DNA of 64,000 nucleotides, taken from contig NC_134096.1 in the NCBI RefSeq assembly GCF_000715075.1, positions 62,319,854 to 62,383,853 on the forward strand, read 5' to 3'. Shown here piece after piece: positions 11,099 to 21,383 of the stretch. Source of the stretch: Nicotiana tabacum (lineage: Eukaryota > Streptophyta > Magnoliopsida > Solanales > Solanaceae). A model generated the notes under the pieces. That model saw only the letters and a program-made list of their open reading frames with translations. It was not told where the DNA came from and did no database searches. Both the position numbers and the translations under genes were made by a program. Within the stretch, counting starts at the first letter, position 1. Every line of letters begins with the position of its first letter.

Positions 11099-13738
11099 AG
11101 TTATGTGATGGACAACCTATCAAATGAAAGATCATCGAGTCTACTTTATAACTCTTCAAACCGTTTGTCATTTGGATATTCTTACAAGAAGTTATGGTCA
11201 AATTACCAAAGGCTGACACTGAACTACTGCCATAGCGTCCGTGTCCGCGTCCGAGCTTCGAAGAGGAGTGAAGTGGGGATGCGAAGCATCCGGGGCCGCT
11301 TCTGAAACCCATAAATTTGGGCCTATAAGTACAAAATCTGGGGAAGTGAGTATTTTGAGTATTGGGGGTTAGGGTTCTTGAGGTGAAGAGGTGATTTTAA
11401 GCTAAAATAAAGTTTAACCAACTAAGGTAAGTTGTTAATGATGTTTTGGGTTGATTCTTAACTCAATATACATGAGTTCTAATATCATTCTTGCATCCAA
11501 ATACTAGATTTCATCATCAAATCCTCAAGAACACAAAAATCACCAAAGTTGTGATTTGTCAAGATTGATCTACTAGAGGTAATTCTAATGCTTCAAACTC
11601 GTTTATTTTGAGTAGTTAAAAGTATTTGACGCATTTGTTACAAGTTTTAATGGTTGAAATATTAACTCTAGTTTATGGAATGAATAGTACTTTTGATAAA
11701 ATAATAGAGAAGATGAAGAGTAATCTTGGCAATGAAATTAATGAATACAATGAACCTATTGAATTAAATGTTAGCAAAAGTTGGAACTGATCAACTAAGT
11801 AATCACCCGAATTGTATATTTTGCAAGTGTTGATTATGGAAGACGATGAATAGTAATTTGGTGGCATTGGGCAATTGATATAGTATCATTAATGACTTTG
11901 AATGGGTAGTAAAATATAAGAATGAAGTTGAATAGGCTAGCATGTGACTCTATTCGGCGATTTGAGTTGTTGGAGGGTTGTAGCCAACTTATGATCCATA
12001 AATGGATATTGATCAATATTTTAGGTCATATTTTGATGTAATTGGGATATCTAATTGCAGATATCGACTTGTTGGTGATGCTTGAGCATTTTAATCAACT
12101 TTGGAATAATGGAAGAAGATTAAAAGCCTGTGAATATTATTTAAACGAAAGCGAGGTATGTTGATTAAAACTTACTCTTCTTGAGGGATTTTCTCTAAAA
12201 GCATGTTTCAAGTTAATGCTTAAGTTGTTTGAAAATTTTCTTTCGTGCTTGTGGGGACAACCAAGTACGGATGTCTTCATGTACTAAAATATTACGTTGC
12301 ATACGTGGTGTCATGTTGTTTTATAAAGTTTTATTTTAAATCTTGTTGGCAAAATGACACTTAAAGTAAACGTTATAAGTTTTTATCAAAACTTACGCAT
12401 TGATAAGAGTATACATATTTGAGTGCTAAAGATAAGTTTTCATGGAAAGTATTTATTTTGAAAATTTATAAATAGAATATCACTTGTGGTATCTTTCAAA
12501 GATTGATGTTAAATTGCTAAAGGTTTTAACATGTAAAAGGTTTGTTTATTTAAATTTTGGTCAAATGGCTTAGATTTTCTATTAATGCTATGATTTGATA
12601 AAAATAGATCATTTAAGGCTACTATGCTATGAATCAATTTTTGAAGTATCAAATATTTTGGGAGTTACTTGTGTTCGCCGTGATTGACTTCGGATATATT
12701 GTGTTCGTCGTTATGAAACTACACGTGCCGGTGTATGAGTAGATGGCCAATTTGTGGTATAGACTACGGCATAGTACTCCCCCTCGAGAGGGTACTATTT
12801 TGTTCTAGTATTAGCATGAACAAGTTTATTCATACGGCACTACGATGAGATGACATGAGCAAGTAGGGTATATGATACTTGCCGCTAGGTACATAACCTA
12901 GTTGACCTTCTTATGTCGGTGATGGTATAGTACTCCCAGTGAAAGGTAAGGACGATTTTCCTATATTTAGGCCTAAGGAGCGAAAGTGATTTCAATGACT
13001 TAAAGCAAATGGAATGATTTTGTATGCTTTTTATCCAAAATCTTGGGTTGATATAAATGTTTTAAAAGTTTATATTGTGGGTTGTATTTCACTTGGATTT
13101 TATTTAAAATGACAAGGATCATGAGTTGAAGAAAATTCTTATCGTTTTATATCAAATATTTGTGCATTATTTTTATAAAGTTCAACCCAAGAACTTAAGT
13201 TAGAGAGAGTCTATGACACTTATTGAGTATCGTTGTGGTGTACTTAACCCTTAGGGGGGCCCTCTAGTGCCCCACTTACTTTACATGTTTCAGGATGAGG
13301 TATGATACGTGGCATATGGTCAGGGCTAGGATGACTCTCTTCCTGAGGTATATGGTAAGGCACCACTCCTATTTCGTGGTAGTTATCATGTTATTTTCTT
13401 GATTTATGAAAGTCGGGTATTAGCCTAAGTGTTTAATTCTATTCTTTGGTATAAAGGCTCCATAGATAGTTGTGAAAAGTTATAGTAATGGGATTGTACA
13501 CGACATACATGAAAATATATTTATTTTACTTAGTCTCATTGTATTATCATGAAAAGCGTCATGTGTGATTTTGAATTTGAAAATATTTTTTCGTTTAACT
13601 TGAAAATGTATATGATCTTCAAGGAGATTCCACAGTTAAATTGATTTTCATACGTATAATTTAGGTGTATCACAAGGTTTAGTTCGCTCGGGTCGGGTAG
13701 TGTTTTGGGTGTCGGCCACGTGATTTTGGGTCGTGACA
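10779..13738 (+). mobile_element. 5' LTR of a second Ty3/gypsy-type element (outer element)
   Basis: Begins TGTAGCACCCCG and ends GGGTCGTGACA, followed by AAA and then CTTGG, the start of a primer-binding site. That site is interrupted at 13746 by another element and resumes at 24278. A TATA-like cctataagtac lies near 11321, just after a GC-rich patch (11238-11300). The left end cuts straight into the Tat pol. The LTR is 2960 bp. No matching 3' LTR was found to the right, so the element is incomplete. Confidence 0.75.
11037..11095. repeat. (AT)n microsatellite, about 29 units
   Basis: Uninterrupted alternating AT across 59 bp inside the LTR. It is likely length-polymorphic. The minus-strand ORF with a Tyr-Ile run (11013-11312) is an artefact of it. 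Confidence 0.97.
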
Positions 13739-13991
13739 AACTTGGTGTAATGACTCGGCCGGTCATTTTGAGAGTTGTAGCCGTGTTTCCCCATTTTCTG
13801 CTTCGTTTGTATTCTACGGCTATTAAATGACTTACTGGGTTTGTTGGCTCGGCTCCGGAGTGATTTCTTAGTGAATTGAGAAACTTAGTCTCTTAATTAG
13901 AAGTTTAAGTTGTAAAATTCGATCGGATGTCGACTTATGTGTAAACGACGTCCGATTTGAATTTTAATGGTTACGTTAGCTCCGTTAATCG

Positions 13992-14310
13992 CACCTGCAG
14001 AAGTTTAATTACAGGTGCGAGCCCGCAGAAGCGAAGAGGAAGGCAGCAGAAGCGATCAAGGCCAGGAAGGGAAGGGGACGCATGTGTGTAGGAATCTGTG
14101 AGCCCGCAGATGCATGAATGGCTTCGCAGAGACGGAGTTTGAAGGCTTAGGCATTTCGGCAAAAACGTACAAAGGGCCGCAGAAGCACCTCCGCAGGTGC
14201 GAGACCTGGAGCGCAGGTGCGAGTCCAGTGGCTTAAGTGGTTTCCGCAGAAGCGGAGGTATAACTGCAGAAGCGGTTCCGCAGATGCGGATGAGAGGTAG
14301 CGGGTGCGAA
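13992..14310 (+). repeat. GC-rich short repeat array upstream of the LTR TATA box
   Basis: Irregular repeats of GCAGAAGCG, CGCAGGTGCGAG and GCAGATGCGG, many related by dyad symmetry, ending just before catataaatac. The matching array in the 3' LTR is at about 22068-22390. Confidence 0.8.
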
Positions 14311-15299
14311 AGGCCTGGGCAGAGCATATAAATACGGGACTTTGAGATTTTTCACCATTTTCACCACTTTGAGCTCGAATTTTGGAGTATTTGTAGAGGG
14401 ATTTTGAAGTGATTACTTAGGTACGCTCCTTGTGTCCATTTATCTTCAATAATGATGTTTTCTCACTGATTTTACACCTAGTTGGTGAGTTTTTGAGGTA
14501 AAATTTGGGGGTTTAGGGCTAGAGAATTGGAGAGTGAATTTTGGGAATTTGGATGACCAAATGGTATCGGATTTTGATAAATTTGGTATGGTTAAACTCG
14601 TGAGTGAATGGGCTTTCAGGGTTTATGACTTTTGTCAGATTTCAAGACGTGAGCCCGGAGGCCGGTTTGAGCCAATTTCAGATTTTGGCTATTAATTTCG
14701 TGTTTTTCTTATGGAATTGATTCCTTTAGCCTATATTAATTGTATTGTACTGCTTGTGGCTAGATTCGGGGAATTGGAGATCGATTCAAGAGAAAAGGCA
14801 CTTTGGAGTAGAGTTTTGTGCGGTTCGAGGTAAGTAAACGTTTTAAATCTGGTCCTGAGGGTGAAACCCCGAATTATTGTATTATGTGAGTATATTGGAG
14901 GTGACGCACATGCTATGTGACGGGCTTGTGAGCGTGCACCATGGGAATTGGGACTTGGTCCATTCCGTGAAACTGGAAAGTTGAATAAGCTTGTTGTTAG
15001 CTATGTGCCCTTTCTGTGCTATAGAACTTTGACAGTGAATCATGTTAGAAATCATGCTTAGGATATGTGTTCGTGCTGTAAAGACCACAGTGGTTGTGAT
15101 ACATGTTGAACCTTCCTGCTTATTATTACTTGTACTCAGTCGCAGTATTACTTGCATATTATACCTCAGTTTCTATTATTCACTCTTAATACATTATATC
15201 ATTCTCTTTTGGGTTGATTCCCCTTTATAACTGAGGGCCATGAGACTAGAAAGGTTGGTGACTGAGTGAGGTCGAGGGCCTGTTTGTGAGGTACTGATA

Positions 15300-15455
15300 C
15301 CATAGCACGTGAGTTGTCCGTGCGGATCATGATATTTATACTATAGCACATGAGTTGTCTATGCTGATTCTGATATGATATTGTAGCATGTGAGTTGTCC
15401 GTGTGGATCTTGATATGATACTATAGCACGTGAGTTGTCCGTGCGGATTATAGCG
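15300..15455 (+). repeat. Four-copy tandem array of G-box / stem-loop units
   Basis: Unit of about 41 bp: tagCACGTGagttgtCCGTGCggat... The G-box CACGTG is intact in copies 1 and 4 (15306, 15427) and altered to CACATG and CATGTG in copies 2 and 3. Each unit also has a GCACG...CGTGC inverted pair with a nine-base loop. It lies about 1 kb downstream of the TATA box, in the transcribed part of the LTR, so it would be present in the RNA leader. Confidence 0.85.
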
Positions 15456-16244
15456 CTTGGGATGTAGGAGCACCTCCGGAGTCTGTGCATCCCCAGTGAG
15501 CGCAGGTACCTATTGAGTGTGAGTATTGATGGCTAAGAGCTGAGTGTTGAGCTACTGAGAGAGCTTGAGGGATTGTTGACCTGAGAGGTTGCACTTGTTT
15601 CATTTGTTGCGGCACTTAGATGATTTATGTCATTATTATGAAACTTCTGGAAAAATATTATATCCCGTTTTACCTGAACTTGGTAATGTGTAATTGACTT
15701 GACTTAAATTGCCGGAAATTAAACATGTATACTTTCATTGCTGAAATTACTGAAATGAATTGTATTTGTATAGCTTGTCACTACCTTTTAGTTCCTTAAT
15801 TATTATTGTTACATACTGAGTTGGTGTGCTCACGCTACACCCTGCACTTCGTGTGCAGATCCAGGTGTTTTCGGTCACGGAGGACGTTGATCTCGTGCGT
15901 GGTTGAGTATCAGAGATTCACGTGGTAGTTGCCGACGTTCGCAGTCCTTGTCTCTCCTTCCTTGTTATCTTTTATTTTTTGTATTGGTATTTTGACACAG
16001 AATCTTGTAGACAATATTTCTTAGACTGGTTGTTTAGATGCTCATGGCTTGGTGACACCCGATGATTGGGGCTATTTTTTCGCACTGTATTTTGAGTTTA
16101 ACTCTTGTTTTTACGAAAACGGTGTCATGTAAAAGCTTTTGACTTATCTTTTGTGAAACATTAGAAGTATTTTTGAGAATCGGCTTGCCTAGTATCATCG
16201 ATAGGCGCCATCACGACAGGTTAAGATTTTGGGTCGTGACAAGT

Positions 16245-16258
16245 TGGTATTAGAGCCT
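16245..16258 (+). other. Primer-binding site of the chromovirus-type element
   Basis: TTGGTATTAGAGCC starts a few bases after the 5' LTR end. It resembles TGGTATCAGAGC, the usual complement to the 3' end of initiator methionine tRNA, with one substitution. Confidence 0.85.
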
Positions 16259-16423
16259 AGGTTACATAGGTCTCACGAGTCATGAGTAGGTTTTGTCATG
16301 AGAAGTATGTACTTATATTCGAGAGGCTACCGAACCCTTAGGAAATTCCACATTTTTGAATTCTTGTCGTGCGAATCTTTTGATTCTGGTAACTAAATTT
16401 ATGTTGTTCTAATTCTCTCATAG

Positions 16424-17766
16424 ATGATGAAGACGCATACTGCGGGGCGGGATAGGAAGCCACCAGTAGCACCAGTCGAGGCCGCGAGAGGTCGAGGCCG
16501 CGGTAGGGGTAGAGGTGCAGCTCGCACAGCAACTAGGGCAGCACCTGCAGAACCACCAGTTGCCCCAGTTCAGGAGCAGGCTCCAATTGTGGATGAGCCT
16601 GTGGGACCAGCTCAGGCACCACATGTGTCCATTGTGGTTCCAGGCCTTCAGGAGGCCTTAGCTCATATTCTGACCATATGCACCAGTCTTGCTCAGGCGG
16701 TCTCTATTTCGGCCGCAGCAGCCACTTCTCAGGTCGGGGGAGGTACTTAGACTCTCGCCGCCCGCACACCAGAGAAGGTGGTACAGGGACTCCAGACACT
16801 TAGGGCACCAACAACCCAGCCGGTTTCAGCTTCTTAGGACTATGTAGTTCTTGTCATGCCTAATGATGAGCAGCGTATATTGGAGAGGTTTGGGAGAGTC
16901 CAGCCTCTATCTTTTAGTGGTACCGAGGGAGAGGATGCACATGGCTTCTTGGACAGGTGTCAGAGGATACTCCGTACAACAGGTATTCTATAGACCAATG
17001 GGGTCTCGTTCACTACTTTTCAGTTCTCTGTGGATGCCTTCAGTTGGTGGGAGGCTCATGAGAGTTATAGGCTAGTCGGCGCAGCACCCCTTACCTGGCA
17101 GCAGTTCTCTGTTCTCTTCCTGGAGAAGTTCGTGCCTCAGTCCCGCATAAAGGAGTTGTGCAGTTCGAGCAGCTTCGTCAGGGTGATATGTCTGTGACGC
17201 AGTATGAGATGAGATTTTCTGAGTTGGCCTGTCATGCTCTCTGGTTGGTTCCCATCGACAGGGAGAGGATAAGGAGGTTCATAGATGACCTCACTGTTTA
17301 GCTGCAATTGCTTATGACTAGAGAGAGACTGTCTGGTGCTACTTTTGATGAGGTTGTCGACATTTCTCATCAGATTAAGATGGTTCATAGCCAGGAGCGG
17401 GTTGAGAGGGAGTACAAGAGGCCTCGTGGACATGGTGGATTCAGAGGTGTTCCTTCTGTGGGTTAGTTCCACTATGGTAGGGGTCGTCCTTTCAGAAATG
17501 CTCAGATGACTCGCCCAGTTCATCGTGGTGCATCATCTGGCCATGGTTCACACAGTTATCAGCAGGGCCAGTCTTCATTCAGTGCACTGCCAGTGTAGAG
17601 TTCTCACCCTTCCTCGTCAGCTCAGGTGTCTATGGGTAGTTCCTCGGGGTATCAGGAGCAGCAATTCCGTCAGAGGAGGGGTTGTTTCGAGTGCGGAGAT
17701 TTTGGTCACATTAAGAGAGATTGCCCTAGGTTGTTGAGTGGGACTCCATAGCAGAGTTCTCGGCCG
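16424..17766 (+). pseudogene. gag of the chromovirus-type element (broken)
   Basis: The ATG at 16424 opens a basic Arg/Gly-rich N-terminus and a Pro/Ala-rich segment. The retrotransposon gag core follows (about 16850-17400; SFSGTEGEDAHGFLD, FSWWEAHES, LTWQQFSVLFLEKF). A CCHC zinc knuckle (CFECGDFGHIKRDC) lies at about 17682-17723. In-frame stops occur at 16748, 16835, 16991, 17299, 17464, 17596 and 17749, and a frameshift near 17150. Most stops are TAG. The product would package element RNA into virus-like particles, but this copy cannot make it. Confidence 0.88.
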
Positions 17767-20700
17767 ATGGCACCAGCACCAGCAGCTCTACCACCCGCCC
17801 AGCCAGCTCAGGGTGGGGCTCATTCAGCTAGGGGTCGCCCTAGAGGGGGAGGCCCATCAGGGGGTGGCCAAGCCCGTTTCTATGCTCTCCCTGCCAAACC
17901 AGATGCCATTGCTTCGGATGCTATGATCACAGGTATTGTCTCAGTTTTCCACAGAGATGCCTCTATATTATTTGACCATGGTTCCACTTATTCATATGGG
18001 TCCTCGTATTTCGCTCATTATCTGGATATGCCCCGTGAGTCCCTAGTTTCATCTGTTCATGTATCTACTCTAGTGGGCTATACTATTATTGTGGACCGAG
18101 TATATCGGTCATGTGTGGTGACCATTAGTCTAGAGACCAAAGTAGATCTCTTATTGCTTAGTATGGTCGATTTTGACGTGATTTTGGGTATGGAATGGTT
18201 GTCTCCATGTTATGCGGTTCTAGATTGTCACTCTAAGACCGTGACATTGGCGATGTCGGGGCTGCTGAGGGTTGAGTGGAGCGTCTCTATAGACTATGTT
18301 CCCAGTAGAGTGGTTTCATACTTGAAGGCTCAGCGGAAGGTTGAGAAGGGTTTCCTATCTTATCTGGCCTTTGTGAGTGATATTAGTGCAGAGACCCCTT
18401 CTATTGATTTTGTTCTGGTGGTGCGAGATTTTTCGAATGTGTTTCCTGCAGACCTGTCGGGCATGCCGCCTGACAGGGATTTTGACTTCGGTATTGATTT
18501 GGTTCCGGGAACTCAGCCCATTTCTATTCCACTGTATCGTATGGCACCGGCGGAGTTGAAGGAATTGAAGGAGCAGCTTCAGGAACTCCTTGATAAGGGG
18601 TTTATTCGGCCTTGCATGTCACCTTGGGTTGCACCAGTTCTATTTGTGAAGAATAAGGATGGTACTATGAGAATGTGCATTGATTATAGGCAGCTGAACA
18701 AGGTCACAATCAAGAACAAGTATCATTTACCGCGTATTGATATTGTATTTGACCAGCTTCAGGGGGCGAGGGTGTTTTCCAAGATTGATTTGTGGTAAGG
18801 ATATCACCAGTTGAAGATTCGGGACTCGGATATTCTTAAGACAACTTTCAGGACCCGGTATGGCCATTATGAGTTCCTTGTGATGTCTTTTTGGCTGACC
18901 AATGCCCCAGCAGCGTTCATGCATCTGATGAACAGTGTGTTTCAGCCTTATCTTGACTCGTTTGTTATTGTATTCATTGATGATATCCTGGTGTACTCTT
19001 GTAGCCAGGAGGAGCATGCCCAGCATCTGAGGATCGTGTTGCAGCGGTTGAGGGAGGAGAAGCTATCTGCAAAGTTCTCCAAGTGTGAGTTTTGGCTCAG
19101 TTCAGTGGCGTTCTTGGGGCACGTGGTGTCCAGTGAGGATATTCAGGTGGATCTGAAGAAGATAGAGGCGGTTCGGAGTTGGCCCAGACCGTCCTCAGCC
19201 ATGGAGATTCAGAGTTTTCTTGGTTTGGCTGGTTATTACCGTCGTTTTGTAGAGGGTTTCTCATCTATCGCATCGCCCTTAACCAAATTGACCCAAAAGG
19301 GTGCTCCTTTCAGGTAGTCGGATGAGTGCGAGGAGAGATTTCAGAAGCTCAAGACTGCTTTGATCACGACTCCAGTTCTGGTTCTACCATCAGCTTCTGG
19401 TTCTTACACAGTGTATTGTGATGCTTCTCGAATCGGTATTGGGTGTGTTCTGATGCAGTAGGGCAGAGTGATTGCATATGTTTCGCGCCAGTTGAAGCCC
19501 CATGAAAAAAACTACCATGTCCACGATCTTGAGTTAGCAGCTATTGTTCATGCCTTGAAGATCTTGCAGCACTATTTGTACGGTATCCATTGTGAGATTT
19601 ACACTGATCACCAGAGTTTCCAGCATTTTTTCAAACAGAAGGATCTTAACTTGCATCAGCGGAGGTGGTTGGAGCTTCTTAAGGACTATGATATCACCAT
19701 TTTGTACCATCCCGGGAAGGCCAATGTGGTGGCTTATGCCTTGAGTCACCGGACGGAGATTTTGGGCAGCTTAGCATATCTTCCAGCAATAGAGAGGCCA
19801 TTGGCATTGGATGTTCAGGCCTTATCCATCTAGTTTGTTAGATTGGATGTTTCTGAGCCGAGTCGAGTATTAGCTTGTGTGATCTCTCGATCTTTTCTTT
19901 ATGATCGTATCAGGGAGCGTCAGTATGATGACCCCCACATGCTTGTCCTTAAGGATGTGGTCCAGCATGGTGATGCTAAGGAGGTCACCTTTGGGGATGA
20001 TGGTGAATTGAGGATGCAGGGCAGGCTATGTGTGGCCAATGTAGATAGTTTGCGTGAGTTGATTCTCTAGGAGCCTCACAGTTTGCAGTATTCTATTCAT
20101 CTGAGTGCCGCGAAGATGTATTAGGACTTGAGACAGCATTACTGGTGGAAGAGAATGAAGAAGAATATAGTGAAGTATATAGCTCGGTGCCTAAATTGCC
20201 AGCAGGTGAAGTATGAGCATCAGCGACCAGGTGGGTTGCTTCAGAAGTTAGATATTTCGGAGTGGAAGTGGGAGCGGACCACTATAGATTTTGTTGTTGG
20301 GCTTCCATGGACTCAGCGGGAGTTTGATACAGTATGGATGATTGTGGACAGGCTGACCAAGTCAGCTCATTTCATTCCTGTGATGACTACCTATTCTTCC
20401 GAGCAGCTGGCTCAAGTGTATATATGCAAGATTGTCATGCTTCATGGCGTACCAATATCTATCATCTCTGACCAAGGCATGTAGTTTACATTACGGTTCT
20501 GGAGAGTCGTGCAGCATGAGTTGGGTACTCGAGTGGAGTTGAGCATAACATTTCACCCTCAGACGGATCGACAGTCCGAGCGCACTATACAGATATTAGA
20601 GGATATGCTCTCTGCGTGCATAATGGAGTTTGGGGGTTCGTGGGATCAGTTCTTGCCACTAGCGGAGTTTGCCTAAAACAATAGTTATCAGTCGAGCATC

Positions 20701-21383
20701 CAAATGGCACCGTATAAGGCTCTGTATGGTAGGCGGTGTAGGTCTCCAGTGGGTTGGTTCGAGCAAGACGAGGCTAGATTATTGAGTATAGACTTGGTTC
20801 AGGATGCTCTGGAGAAGGTTAAGGTGATTCAGAATAGACTACACACAACCCAGTCCAGACAGAAGAGTTTTGTGGATCGGAAGGTTCACGATATTGCATT
20901 CATGATTGGAGAGCGGGTCTTACTCCGGGTGTCACCCATGAAAGGTGTTATGAGGTTTAGAAAGAAGGGCAAGTTGTGCCCGAGGTTTATCGGCCCATTT
21001 GAGGTGTTGCGACGTGTTGGTGAGGTTTCTTATGAGCTTTCCTTGCCTACCAGTATAGTAGGAGTTCATCCAGTATTCCATGTTTCTATGCTCCGAAAGT
21101 ATCATGGCGATCTATCTCACGTGTTGATTTCAGCTCAGTCCAGTTGGACAAGGTTTTATCTTATGTTGAGGAGCCGGTGGCGATCTTCGATATGCATGTT
21201 CGAAAGTTGAGGTCGAAGAATATTGCTTCTATAAAGGTTTAGTGGAGGGGTCAGCCGGTCGAGGAGGCGACTTGGGAGACCGAGCAAGATATGAGCAGCA
21301 GTTATCCTCATATTTTCACCACTTCAGGTATGTCTCTATACACGTTCGAGGACGAACGTTTATTTAAGAGGGGTAGGATGTAA
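17767..21383 (+). pseudogene. pol of the chromovirus-type element (PR-RT-RH-IN-chromodomain, broken)
   Basis: Continues in the frame of the last gag block. The protease site reads LFDHGSTYS, with His between the Asp and Gly of the active-site motif, where the family usually has a small residue or Pro. Reverse transcriptase spans about 18540-19200 with the catalytic FIDDILVYS near 18970. RNase H is about 19380-19760 (VYCDAS, YTDHQS). Integrase has a zinc-finger remnant (CLNCQQVKYEH) and the core (TTIDFVVGLPW, IISDQGM), and a chromodomain-like end lies at about 21231-21310. Stops: 18796 (TAA), 19315, 19459, 19831, 20068, 20122, 20482, 20674 (TAA) and 21240, plus a frameshift near 21150. The final frame ends in a TAA at 21381 that overlaps the LTR start. 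Confidence 0.93.
21366..21378 (+). other. Polypurine tract of the chromovirus-type element
   Basis: AAGAGGGGTAGGA immediately precedes the 3' LTR start TGTAACG. Just upstream is the dyad TTCGAGGACGAA. A similar TTC-AGGAC-AA motif precedes the polypurine tract of the non-coding element at 49206. Confidence 0.85.

Larger units (their letters stand above)
13746..16241 (+). repeat. 5' LTR of the chromovirus-type element
   Basis: Begins TGTAATGACTCGGCC and ends GGGTCGTGACA, 2496 bp. TATA box catataaatac lies near 14325, directly after the GC-rich array. Compared with the 3' LTR (2899 bp) it lacks about 450 bp: the sequence jumps from gttagctccgtta (about 13992) to atcgcacctg, whereas the 3' LTR keeps the intervening DNA (about 21621-22071). 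The last 30 bp contain the inverted pair CACGAC/GTCGTG. Confidence 0.92.

Noticed and set aside
11013..11312. ORF with a long Tyr-Ile run
   Set aside because: Translation of the (AT)n microsatellite.
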